A stretch of DNA of 42,333 bases from contig JAHBWO010000021.1 in NCBI GenBank assembly GCA_019636945.1, positions 1 through 42,333 on the forward strand, written 5' to 3'. Shown here piece after piece: positions 9,571 to 17,670 of the stretch. The position numbers and the translations under genes are program-made. The notes under the pieces are model-generated. The model saw only the letters and a program-made list of their open reading frames with translations. It was not told the origin of the DNA and did no database searches. This DNA is from Nitrospira sp. GTDB taxonomy: Bacteria > Nitrospirota > Nitrospiria > Nitrospirales > Nitrospiraceae. The number at the start of each line of letters is the position of its first letter. The first letter of the stretch is position 1.

Positions 9571-11004
9571 ATGGAGTCAAAAGATATGGAGCGAGAGAAC
9601 ATTCTTGTCATTGATGATGACGAGGGATTGTTGCATTTGCTGAAAATGCGGTTGTCCGCGATGGGATTTTCCGTCACATCCCGTACCACGGGACAAGAGG
9701 CGGTTGAAGCAACGAAACAAACGACGTTTGATTTGGCGATTACTGATCTCCGCCTCCGAAATGAAAATGGGTTGGATGTAACCGAAGCGTTGCTGCAAAA
9801 CCAGCCGGGACTTCCGGTCATCATTTTAACGGCTCATGGCAGTATCCCCAACGCTGTGGAAGCGATGCAGCGCGGGGCGTTCGGGTATCTGACAAAACCG
9901 TTTGATGATAAAGAGCTCAAGGAGACGATCGATAAAGCGCTCTCTCAACGGCGGATGAGTCGTGAGATTGATCGACTCAAATCGTTAGTCAAGGAGCTAT
10001 ATGGGCTGGAGAATGTCGTGGCGCGAAGTTCGGCAATGCAACAGCTCTTTCAGCAAATTGGTCAGGTTGCTGAATCAGATGCGACGATCCTGCTCTTTGG
10101 GGAGACTGGTACCGGTAAGGAGGTCATGGCGCGCGTCATTCATGCGAACAGTCGCCGCAGCAGAGGTGCGTTCGTGGCGCTTAACTGTGCTGCCATTCCG
10201 GAAACACTGTTTGAGAGTGAACTGTTTGGGCACGTGAAGGGTGCCTTTACGAGCGCCCATGGTGCAAAGCGAGGGCTCTTTCAAATGGCCCATGGCGGGA
10301 CGCTCTTTCTTGATGAAATCGGCGAAATGCCACTCTCAATGCAGGTGAAGTTGTTGCGTGCCGTCCAGGAACGGGAGATCAGAGAGGTTGGATCGGAGAC
10401 GTCTGTTAAGGTCGATGTGCGCATTCTTGCAGCGACGAATAAAGATCTCAGTGAGGCAGTGAAGAACGGGACGTTCCGTAATGACCTCTACTATAGAATT
10501 TCGGTGGTTCCTCTATTCATTCCCCCATTGCGTGAGCGGCGAGATGATATCCCGTTGCTCGCTCAGTACTTCCTTCAGCAGAGCATGAAGCGATCCAATA
10601 AGGATATCAAAGGGCTTACGCCTGCTGCGCTTCATCGCTTGATGATCAACCCATGGCCGGGTAATGTGCGTGAGTTGGAAAATGCGATCGAGAAAGCAGT
10701 GGTGATGTCGCAGCAAGAAATGTTGACGCCAGATTTGTTTCCGGCAGTCAGTGCGTCGGCTGAGTCACCACTCAAGCCGCTTACAGAGGCGAAGGAAGAG
10801 TTTGAACGCACCTACCTGAAGAATGTGCTGCATTTGACGGGTGGCAATATCTCACGTGCAGCTCAATTTGCGGGGCGATATAGGGCCGACTTCTATAAGA
10901 TGCTTAGGAAGTATGGACTCCATCCGTCGACCACGAAGGGAAGGTCCGACGCAGAGGTTGATGAGCTGGAAGGGGAGGAGCATTTGACGGAAGCAGAACG
11001 ATAA
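9571..11004 (+). CDS. sigma-54-dependent response regulator (GlrR/NtrC family)
   Basis: 477 residues: receiver domain (acidic pocket Asp15-17, phospho-acceptor Asp59, conserved Lys in LTKPFDD), AAA+ activator domain with Walker A GETGTGKE and an intact Walker B FLDEIGEM, and a C-terminal Fis-type helix-turn-helix (ISRAAQFAGRYRADFYKMLR). The sigma-54-contacting loop reads GAFTSA (224-229) instead of the canonical GAFTGA. ATG at 9571 is followed by a second Met at residue 6 that could be the true start. It is the last gene of the kinase-lipoprotein-regulator operon. A strong -24/-12 promoter lies 1.5 kb away, in front of the convergent gene, and is a natural candidate target. Confidence 0.93.
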   Translation: MESKDMERENILVIDDDEGLLHLLKMRLSAMGFSVTSRTTGQEAVEATKQTTFDLAITDLRLRNENGLDVTEALLQNQPGLPVIILTAHGSIPNAVEAMQRGAFGYLTKPFDDKELKETIDKALSQRRMSREIDRLKSLVKELYGLENVVARSSAMQQLFQQIGQVAESDATILLFGETGTGKEVMARVIHANSRRSRGAFVALNCAAIPETLFESELFGHVKGAFTSAHGAKRGLFQMAHGGTLFLDEIGEMPLSMQVKLLRAVQEREIREVGSETSVKVDVRILAATNKDLSEAVKNGTFRNDLYYRISVVPLFIPPLRERRDDIPLLAQYFLQQSMKRSNKDIKGLTPAALHRLMINPWPGNVRELENAIEKAVVMSQQEMLTPDLFPAVSASAESPLKPLTEAKEEFERTYLKNVLHLTGGNISRAAQFAGRYRADFYKMLRKYGLHPSTTKGRSDAEVDELEGEEHLTEAER

Positions 11005-11050
11005 GCGGTTTAGTCTGTAAGCGATGGACTGGTTTGTTTTTATTTGACTG

Positions 11051-11080
11051 ATGGGGCGGTCTCGATGAAGCCCGCCCCAT
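11051..11080. terminator. stem-loop between convergent genes
   Basis: A perfect 9-base stem ATGGGGCGG (11051-11059) / CCGCCCCAT (11072-11080) with a 12-base loop. It sits between the ends of the sigma-54 activator (plus) and the BACON-like protein (minus), where a bidirectional terminator is expected. Neither side carries a clean U-tract, so efficiency is uncertain. Confidence 0.6.
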
Positions 11081-11100
11081 GCCATGTGCTCTATTAGGCG

Positions 11101-12420
11101 TCAGTAGACACTCTTGCTCACCTCGTTTGAATACCCACTTTCATTTCCCGCGATATCAAAGGCCGTCACGACAAAGAAGTAAGTTTTCCCGAATTGGAGG
11201 CCTGTCGCTTGGTAGCTTGTTACATTGCCACGAAGCATCGTGATGACATTTCCTTGATCATATTTCCCCGAGATTGTTGAACGGTAGACCTTGTATCCCG
11301 CGAGATCTGTTTCGCTATTAGCTTTCCATGTCAATGTTGCGGATGAACTCGACGGAGCATTGAGTGTCAGCGTGATCGTTACGGTCTTGATGACGGTTCC
11401 ACTGGTCACTGTAACTGTCGCCTGGTTCTCCCCCTGAATTGCCTTTGAGGTGTCCACGTTGGCGGTGATGGTTCCATTGGCAGAGCCAGAAGTCTGACTG
11501 AGCGAAAGCCATGTGGCGGTCTTTGTTGCCGTCCAGGATCCATTGGACTGCACGGCGATGGTCTTGCTCGCTGGGTTGGCCAACCCTTGAGTTGCCGTAA
11601 AGGCAAGGCTATTTGATGAGAGGGTCAAGGAACCAGGTGAGAGCGTCAGCGTCACGCCGACAGTTCTTGTCGTGTTTCCTGCCGTCACGGAAATGGTAGC
11701 AGTATTGGTCTGGGTTGAAACATTTCCGAGGTCAACGCTCGTGATAATTGTCCCGTTGCCAGAACCGGAGGTCGTGCTCAGCTTAAGCCAGGCAGCGTTG
11801 ACGCTGGCCGTCCAGTTGCTATTTGCTGTGACGTTGACAGATTGGTTGGTCGGATTGGAGCCGCCTGACACGCCTGTATAGGTCAGTGATGATGGGCTTA
11901 GTGTGATCGATGTCGGCGCCGGCGTTACGCTGAAGGTGACGGGGATTGCAACGGGTTGCGCACCAGGTGCACTGAGCGTGATGGTGCCGGTGTGGGTGCC
12001 GACGCCGAGGGAGCCCAGGACGGGGCTGATGGTGACGGTGCCATTACCGGTGCCTGAGCTAGGGCTTAGGGTTAACCAAGATGTACTCGTTGTAGCATTC
12101 CAGTTCAATATTCCCCCACCTCGGTTGCTGACGGTCAGCACTTGTGGCGGAGGTGGTGAATTGCCCTGCTGACTACTAAACGAGAAGCCAAGGGAGTTTA
12201 GTGCGATAGCAGGTGTTGGAGTGGGTGGTGTGGTAAGCCGTCTCAATGTCGGCATTCGAGACATCAGTCTCGAATTGGGTGTCGGAGATGCTGTGGTGAT
12301 AGGGGGATCACCGGTTGCCGCAAAGGCACTAGTGGTTGGTACATTCATCGGTTCGAATAGACTAGAAACCATACAGAATCCAATGGGGAACAACAACAAT
12401 TGCCGAATAGTCTGGCGCAT
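11101..12420 (-). CDS. secreted BACON-like repeat and fibronectin III protein
   Basis: 439 residues. An N-terminal signal peptide with probable cleavage after AFA (about 35) is followed by a Pro/Thr-rich linker. Three tandem BACON/Ig-like repeats come next (about 72-165, 170-255, 257-345), each with the W(L)xLS...SGxGNGT pattern, and then one fibronectin type III domain (about 350-434, with DLAGYKVYRS and YFFVVTAFDIAGNES). Such modules usually mediate carbohydrate or surface adhesion; no catalytic domain is present. The ATG at 12418-12420 has an ideal AAGGAGG (12430-12436). A sigma-54 promoter lies about 65 bases upstream of the start, so expression probably needs an activator such as the adjacent response regulator. 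No sorting or autotransporter domain is visible. Confidence 0.85.
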   Translation of the reverse strand: MRQTIRQLLLFPIGFCMVSSLFEPMNVPTTSAFAATGDPPITTASPTPNSRLMSRMPTLRRLTTPPTPTPAIALNSLGFSFSSQQGNSPPPPQVLTVSNRGGGILNWNATTSTSWLTLSPSSGTGNGTVTISPVLGSLGVGTHTGTITLSAPGAQPVAIPVTFSVTPAPTSITLSPSSLTYTGVSGGSNPTNQSVNVTANSNWTASVNAAWLKLSTTSGSGNGTIITSVDLGNVSTQTNTATISVTAGNTTRTVGVTLTLSPGSLTLSSNSLAFTATQGLANPASKTIAVQSNGSWTATKTATWLSLSQTSGSANGTITANVDTSKAIQGENQATVTVTSGTVIKTVTITLTLNAPSSSSATLTWKANSETDLAGYKVYRSTISGKYDQGNVITMLRGNVTSYQATGLQFGKTYFFVVTAFDIAGNESGYSNEVSKSVY

Positions 12421-12931
12421 TGATTGGATCCTCCTTACGAGTCAATCGTGAAGCGAACGATTCACGATGAGGCTGGATCTAGAGCAAATCAAGTGCCGTG
12501 CTTAACGGGTAAATCGGTTCAGTCGGGTTGCTATGTGTATTTGGAGAATTTTCAGGTATTTGGAGAAAAAGAGCAGGTCATGCTGTGTGCAGCGAATCTA
12601 GGTATTGTTCACGGGGAACAGAGAGAGCGCAGTTCTCACGATTGTACAAATAAGAAAATAGTTCATATATCAGTTGTAACAGATTGTTATTATTGATGAT
12701 TGAATTAAGAGTTAGTAATCATCTTATTCAGATCGTATTGATATATTAAGGCACCTTTTTCTCTAAATAGAGGGCCCAATGTGGAATTAGGGTATGTAAA
12801 GGGGGGGGACAGGGGCTGCTACAGAAAGATCTCTATAAGAAGACCATACAATTCTTGACGATCCAGATATCTTCTGCCATTGTTATCACCGTTCCCATCA
12901 TATTTGACGTCTTGGAGGATGTGAGAAGGAT
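12421..12931. other. AT-rich intergenic region between divergent genes
   Basis: 511 bases between the BACON-like gene (minus) and the UDP-sugar dehydrogenase gene (plus). It holds the sigma-54 promoter at 12484-12498, an AT-rich stretch at about 12640-12770 suited to DNA bending, an inverted repeat GATGATT/AATCATC (12695-12701, 12717-12723) that could bind an activator, and a run of eight G at 12801-12808. A weak TTGACG (12855-12860) with a poor -10 is the best plus-strand promoter seen. No gene was found. Confidence 0.5.
12484..12498 (-). promoter_or_regulatory. sigma-54 (-24/-12) promoter of the BACON-like gene
   Basis: On the minus strand the sequence is CGGCACTTGATTTGC. This gives GGCAC, five bases, TTGC, with GG and GC exactly ten bases apart. 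Only the first base deviates from TGGCAC-N5-TTGC. The predicted start of transcription is near 12472, giving a leader of about 52 bases that contains the AAGGAGG ribosome binding site of the gene starting at 12420. Confidence 0.8.
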
Positions 12932-14227
12932 ATGAATAAACGGCAAGCACGTTCTATTGCAGTGGTCGGATTGGGTTATGTCGGCCTCCCAATTGCTGTG
13001 GCATTCGGAAAAATTGGTCCGGTTATTGGATTTGACATTAACAAGAAGAAAATCGAGGAATTGCAAAAGGGGATTGATCGGACCGGCGAAGTGTCAAAAG
13101 AGGATCTTGGTCTTGCTCAGGTCCGATATACTTCGGAGCCAGCCGATCTGAAATCCGCGAACTTCATTATTGTCGCAGTGCCCACACCGATCAACGATGC
13201 GTTACAGCCAGATCTGACAGCGTTACAAAAAGCCTCAGAGCTGATTGGGCGAAACCTGTCTTCGGGTGCCATCGTGGTCTACGAGTCAACTGTCTATCCT
13301 GGTGCAACAGAGGAAATCTGCTTGCCTATTTTGGAAAAAGTCTCGGGTATGAAGGGTGGGGTTGATTTTAAGTTGGGTTATTCGCCGGAGCGAATCAATC
13401 CAGGAGATAAAGAGCATACACTTGCCAAGATTATCAAGGTTGTATCAGCGCAGGATCAAGACGCTCTGGATATCGTAGCTGATACCTATGCGCTCGTTGT
13501 TACGGCAGGCATTCATCGAGCATCCGGAATCAAAGTAGCTGAAGCTGCCAAGGTGATCGAAAATACTCAGCGAGATTTGAATATTGCATTGATGAATGAG
13601 CTGTCGTTGATTTTTCATCGACTGGGGATCGATACCAAATCAGTTCTCGAGGCTGCAGGGACGAAGTGGAACTTTCTTCGGTTTTCCCCAGGCCTCGTCG
13701 GTGGCCATTGTATTGGTGTGGATCCATATTATTTGACCTCAAAAGCGGAATCTGTGGGGTATCATCCAGAAGTCATTCTTGCCGGCCGTCGTATTAACAA
13801 CGGGATGGGCAAGTTCGTGGCGGAACAGACTATGAAATTGCTCAGTCAGTTATCGCGCCCGGCCAATGAATTGCGTGTAGGGGTGCTTGGTTTGACGTTC
13901 AAGGAAAATGTGCCAGACCTTCGCAATAGCAAAGTGCCTGATATTATCCGTGAGCTTCATGAGTACGGCGTGCAGGTGCTGGTCCATGACCCCATTGCTG
14001 AAGAGGAAGAAGCGATGGCAGAGTACGGCATTCACCTGGTTGAGTGGGACCAGCTCAAGGATCTTGATGGATTGATCGTGGCTGTCGCGCATAAGCGGTT
14101 TTCTGATTTGAGCCTTCAGGAGCTATTGAGACCGCTTCGGAGCCGCAACCAGGGTGTTCTGATCGATGTCAAGAGTATCTTTGATCCGGTTCAAATTCCT
14201 CCCTCCCTAAAATATTGGCGATTGTAG
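12932..14227 (+). CDS. tviB: UDP-N-acetylhexosamine 6-dehydrogenase (TviB/WbpO-like)
   Basis: 431 residues of the UDP-glucose/GDP-mannose dehydrogenase family. It has an N-terminal Rossmann GLGYVGLP, the conserved ESTVYPG and GYSPERINPGD segments typical of the TviB/WbpA/WbpO branch, a catalytic Cys260 in GGHCIGVDPYY, and a C-terminal UDP-binding domain with GLTFKENVPDLRNS. The enzyme oxidises UDP-GlcNAc or UDP-GalNAc to the uronic acid for surface polysaccharide. The ATG follows GAGAAGG. Choice of substrate cannot be fixed from sequence. No glycosyltransferase or polymerase genes lie in the window, so the sugar probably feeds a pathway encoded elsewhere. Confidence 0.9.
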   Translation: MNKRQARSIAVVGLGYVGLPIAVAFGKIGPVIGFDINKKKIEELQKGIDRTGEVSKEDLGLAQVRYTSEPADLKSANFIIVAVPTPINDALQPDLTALQKASELIGRNLSSGAIVVYESTVYPGATEEICLPILEKVSGMKGGVDFKLGYSPERINPGDKEHTLAKIIKVVSAQDQDALDIVADTYALVVTAGIHRASGIKVAEAAKVIENTQRDLNIALMNELSLIFHRLGIDTKSVLEAAGTKWNFLRFSPGLVGGHCIGVDPYYLTSKAESVGYHPEVILAGRRINNGMGKFVAEQTMKLLSQLSRPANELRVGVLGLTFKENVPDLRNSKVPDIIRELHEYGVQVLVHDPIAEEEEAMAEYGIHLVEWDQLKDLDGLIVAVAHKRFSDLSLQELLRPLRSRNQGVLIDVKSIFDPVQIPPSLKYWRL

Positions 14228-14348
14228 GAGCAAACATTGTTTGGTGTGCGATAAGGGAGAACCTGCAAGTAACTACAGTCATGCTTCCATCCGAATGTGA
14301 GCGGAGAGTTCACCCAGTTTCCCTTCCTTCAACTTCTGGCCTTTTCCT

Positions 14349-14376
14349 TTGAGCCCGTTTTGATCCGTAGTATAAG
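14349..14376 (+). promoter_or_regulatory. possible sigma-70 promoter of the secretin operon
   Basis: TTGAGC (14349-14354), 16-base spacer, TATAAG (14371-14376). Predicted start near 14383, leaving a leader of about 59 bases to the GTG at 14442. This also argues against the in-frame GTG at 14391, which would lie only 8 bases from the transcript start. Confidence 0.45.
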
Positions 14377-14441
14377 AAATTGATGGAGGGGTGAGGGCAC
14401 CCTTCGCTTCTACCCATTTCATCCCGTATGAGAGAGGTGTT

Positions 14442-16784
14442 GTGATTTCTCATCGGAAAACCTGTCCCTATTTTCACCTCGTAGGCACTGTGCTGGGTTT
14501 TTGCGTCTTGTGGATTACGGGCTGCTCGTTCTTTGTCTCGCCGGATGTCAAGCGTGGAGATCAGCATCTGGCTTCAGAGCGATGGGAAGAGGCGAGTCTT
14601 GCCTACAAGCAAGCATTAAAAGACGATCCGTTCAATGTTGCTCTGCAGGGTAAGTATGCGCTGGCTCGTGAGCGTGCTGCCGCGGGACATGCCGAACGAG
14701 GCCGTACCCTGCTCAAAGAGAAGCAGGTTGATCTCGCACTGGAGGAATTCAAGCGCGCGCTTGCGATCGAACCTTCGAACGCCGAATACCAGGCGGGATT
14801 TCAGGATACGATTCGTGTGAAAGAGTCCCGGTCTCAGTATCTTGAAGCTGAGCGATTGGCACAACTTGGACGAACTGATGAAGCATTGAGCAGATTTGCA
14901 CGCGCTGCAGAGCTCGACCCCACATACCAAGAGCCATTAGAGAGCATCAGTCGTCTCACTGAGGAAGAACAAGCTCGTACGAGAGCCGAACGTTCGAGAC
15001 AGCCTGTCACACTGAAGTTCAAGAATGCCGGTATCAGGGAAGTTTTGGAAGGCGTGGCAAAGGCTGGTGGATTCACCCTGATTTTTGACAAGGATGTTCG
15101 GAACGACCCGATTTCAATCTCCGTTCAGGAGACACCGTTCGAAGACGCGTTGCAGCTGATTCTCAATAGTAACAGCTTGTTCTCCAGGCAGGTCTCGCCA
15201 ACAGTATTGGTGGTTAGCCCAGATACCAAGCAGAAGCAAGAGCAGTATCAAGACCTAATGATTAGAACGTTCTATTTGTCGACGGCTAAAGCTAAGGATA
15301 TGGTGCTGTTGCTCAAGAGTATGTTGGATTCGAAGCGGATGCACGCAAACGAACAGCTGAATGCCATTGTCATGCGTGATCAACCGGAGAAGTTGGAACT
15401 TGCCGAGAAGATTATTTTGGCCAACGACCGATCCGAGCCGGAAGTGCTCTTTGATCTGGAGGTGCTGGAGGTCAATCGAACAAAAGATCAGAAGTATGGA
15501 CTAAGCTATCCCAAGCAAGCCGGAGCCGGGTTGGTGGCGGCAGGGTTCGCTGGGCCATTGGCGGCTGAGGCGGTGCATATGACGTATCGGCAACTGACCG
15601 ACCTCGGACCCAGTAATTATCTCTTCAAACTGCCGACCACGATGTTACTGGATTTTTTCAAGCAGCAATCCGACGCCAAGACCCTCGCGTCACCGAAGGT
15701 CCGCGTCATGAACAACAAGAAGGCGGAGATTAACATCGGAGATAAACAACCGATTCTTCTTTCAACCACCAATGTGCTGCCTGGACAAGCCACAACCGGA
15801 GCCGTTCCGACGACGTCTACAGTCACATCGATAGAATTTCGGGATACGGGTGTCAAGTTGACCGTTGAGCCTTCGATCCGACTGGGTAATGAATTGTCGT
15901 TGAAGATGAAAGTCGAAGTTGTTCGAGTTGGAGAGAAAGAGATCCTCCAGGATGCTCCCCGCATTCAGCAATTCAAATTTGGTAACCGTTCAGCAGAAAC
16001 GACCCTGAGTATGCGTGATGGGGAGACGATAGTTCTCGGAGGGCTTCTGCAAGAAGAAGACAAACGAACAAGAGTCACGGCTCCATGGATCGGAGATTTG
16101 CCGCTGATTGGAAATATGCTGAGCTCATTTGAGACAAAACGTGTCACAACCGAAGTGATTCTCACCATTACGCCCCATATTGCTCAACCGACGCTTCTCC
16201 CTGGTGGCGGCCATCACGCGTTTTGGTCTGGTACGGAATTTAATTATGCGACTCGCCCCATCTTTCCTGGTTCCGCTAGAAGGCTTTCGACCTTGATGCA
16301 AAATGAAGATGGGAAGGCATTCTCTCGCGATGGGATTTTGGATAAGGGGAATGGACAGCCGAATATGGGTCGCTCGTTAGGTCAATCGGCGACGCCTGGT
16401 CCTCAAGTGGTGATCAAGCCGGAGGACTCGATTGTTCAATTTGGGAAGGAAGTCACGCTCTCCATCATAGACGGGCAAGTCCGCCCATCTGACGAAAGCG
16501 GGTTTAGGCTGGAATACGACCCCAATATTTTGCAGTTCAAGCGATTGGACGATGCAGAGTTGACCAGGAGTGGGGAAATTGGGGGGGAGGGCGGTGAAGG
16601 TGACGCAGGTACCATCATGTTCCGTTTGGCTCGTTCAGCTGGACAAGCCAAACGGACCGTGGGGGTCACTTTTCTTGCCAAGGCGCCCGGAGTATCCCCG
16701 GTTCGCGTGGAACTATTTGATTCCAGGAGCTCGGTGCAGGCATCACTTGGAGTCGTGGGGGCGGGTGTGGTGCGAGTCCGGTGA
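14442..16784 (+). CDS. TPR-secretin-cohesin outer-membrane lipoprotein (GspD/PilQ family)
   Basis: The GTG at 14442 with AGAGAGG at 14431-14437 gives 780 residues, beginning with a lipoprotein signal peptide (lipobox ITGC, Cys at about 28). Two to three TPR-like repeats (about 35-180) are followed by an N0/STN-like domain (about 187-260), an N1-type ring domain and a bacterial secretin barrel. The barrel includes the LGGLLQEE and DLPLIGNMLSS signature motifs (about 385-585). A cohesin-like beta-sandwich fills about 653-780. The protein should form the outer-membrane gate of the following secretion/pilus genes. Fusion of TPRs in front and cohesin behind is unlike classical GspD. It overlaps the next gene by GTGA. 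Confidence 0.88.
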   Translation: MISHRKTCPYFHLVGTVLGFCVLWITGCSFFVSPDVKRGDQHLASERWEEASLAYKQALKDDPFNVALQGKYALARERAAAGHAERGRTLLKEKQVDLALEEFKRALAIEPSNAEYQAGFQDTIRVKESRSQYLEAERLAQLGRTDEALSRFARAAELDPTYQEPLESISRLTEEEQARTRAERSRQPVTLKFKNAGIREVLEGVAKAGGFTLIFDKDVRNDPISISVQETPFEDALQLILNSNSLFSRQVSPTVLVVSPDTKQKQEQYQDLMIRTFYLSTAKAKDMVLLLKSMLDSKRMHANEQLNAIVMRDQPEKLELAEKIILANDRSEPEVLFDLEVLEVNRTKDQKYGLSYPKQAGAGLVAAGFAGPLAAEAVHMTYRQLTDLGPSNYLFKLPTTMLLDFFKQQSDAKTLASPKVRVMNNKKAEINIGDKQPILLSTTNVLPGQATTGAVPTTSTVTSIEFRDTGVKLTVEPSIRLGNELSLKMKVEVVRVGEKEILQDAPRIQQFKFGNRSAETTLSMRDGETIVLGGLLQEEDKRTRVTAPWIGDLPLIGNMLSSFETKRVTTEVILTITPHIAQPTLLPGGGHHAFWSGTEFNYATRPIFPGSARRLSTLMQNEDGKAFSRDGILDKGNGQPNMGRSLGQSATPGPQVVIKPEDSIVQFGKEVTLSIIDGQVRPSDESGFRLEYDPNILQFKRLDDAELTRSGEIGGEGGEGDAGTIMFRLARSAGQAKRTVGVTFLAKAPGVSPVRVELFDSRSSVQASLGVVGAGVVRVR

Positions 16785-17287
16785 GGGAGGATGGTCTCAC
16801 CCTAGTTGAGATCCTTGTTGCCATGACGATTATTGCGATCCTGGCGTCGGTGGCGATGCCACTGAGTAAGGTCTCGACGAAACGGACTCAGGAAATGGAA
16901 TTACGTCAACAGCTTCGAACGATTCGAAGCGCCATTGACTCGTTCAAGTTGGAATGGAACCGTGATGGGGATGTGTTGTTGGGACCTGCCTGTGTGAAGA
17001 ATAGGTTGGTCTGTAAGGAAGTTTCAGGTCAGTATGGTTATCCCAAGACTCTTGAGACCTTGTTGGGAGTAAAACTGACGGGGGAAGAGGCCACAGTTCG
17101 AGGTACGACGATGAGACGGTACTTACGGAGCATGCCGATCGATCCATTGACTGGGAAACCGGACTGGCGGTTGCGCTGTTACAAGGATCAAGCCAAGCCA
17201 ATCAGTTGGTGTGGTGAAGATGTCTATGATGTCATGACACAAAGCGAGGCGGTCGCAATTGATGGCTCCAAATATCAGGATTGGTAG
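16781..17287 (+). CDS. type II secretion/type IV pilus-like pseudopilin
   Basis: The GTG start at 16781 overlaps the secretin stop. The 168-residue protein has a very short leader (five residues) ending in Gly, then LTLVEILVAM, a class III prepilin signal with Glu at mature position 5 and a hydrophobic helix of about 20 residues. Four cysteines in the C-terminal half (ACVKN, VCKE, RCYKD, WCGED) may form disulfides. The C-terminal DPLTGKPDW segment is typical of GspG-like pseudopilins. It should be processed by a prepilin peptidase, which is not encoded in this window. Confidence 0.85.
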   Translation: MREDGLTLVEILVAMTIIAILASVAMPLSKVSTKRTQEMELRQQLRTIRSAIDSFKLEWNRDGDVLLGPACVKNRLVCKEVSGQYGYPKTLETLLGVKLTGEEATVRGTTMRRYLRSMPIDPLTGKPDWRLRCYKDQAKPISWCGEDVYDVMTQSEAVAIDGSKYQDW

Positions 17288-17663
17288 AGTAACCGGATGG
17301 AATGCAAATGGCTTCACGCTGGTCGAACTCATGATTGTTGTGTCCATCATCGGCATTCTCGCTACTATCGCAGCTCCGTCCTACCAGTCCTCGTTGATTA
17401 AGGCGAGAGAAACGGTATTGCGGCAGGATTTGTTCATGCTACGTGACTTATTGGACCATCATCGTGCGGATCAGGGGAAGTATCCGCCATCGTTAGAGGG
17501 GTTGGTGGCGACGGGGTATCTTCGGGCCCTCCCCAAAGACCCGTTTACGAATTCTTCCAGTTCTTGGCAAGAAATCAGCGAGCCAACTGAGGGTGGTATC
17601 TTTGACGTGTATTCAGGGTCGGATCTTATTGGGACCAATGGGGTTCCCTATAACAAGTGGTAA
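17262..17663 (+). CDS. gspG: major pseudopilin GspG-like
   Basis: 133 residues from the ATG at 17262, which lies inside the previous gene (26-base overlap); a TTG directly before it is less likely. The leader of 17 residues ends in Gly, followed by FTLVELMIVVSIIGILA, a textbook type IV prepilin motif with Glu5. The C-terminal part (KYPPSLEGLVATGYLRALPKDPF, shown here in shortened form as the PSLEGL and PKDPF motifs) matches GspG major pseudopilins, and the DVYSGSD segment resembles the calcium-site loop region. Two GspG-type pilins in tandem suggest one major and one minor subunit. Confidence 0.9.
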   Translation: MAPNIRIGRVTGWNANGFTLVELMIVVSIIGILATIAAPSYQSSLIKARETVLRQDLFMLRDLLDHHRADQGKYPPSLEGLVATGYLRALPKDPFTNSSSSWQEISEPTEGGIFDVYSGSDLIGTNGVPYNKW

Positions 17664-17670
17664 TTCAGGT

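Noticed and set aside
12750..12763. Second sigma-54-like site (GGCAC...TTTTTCTC) on the plus strand before the TviB-like gene
   Set aside because: The -12 element lacks the GC at the required ten-base spacing, so it does not meet the minimum consensus.
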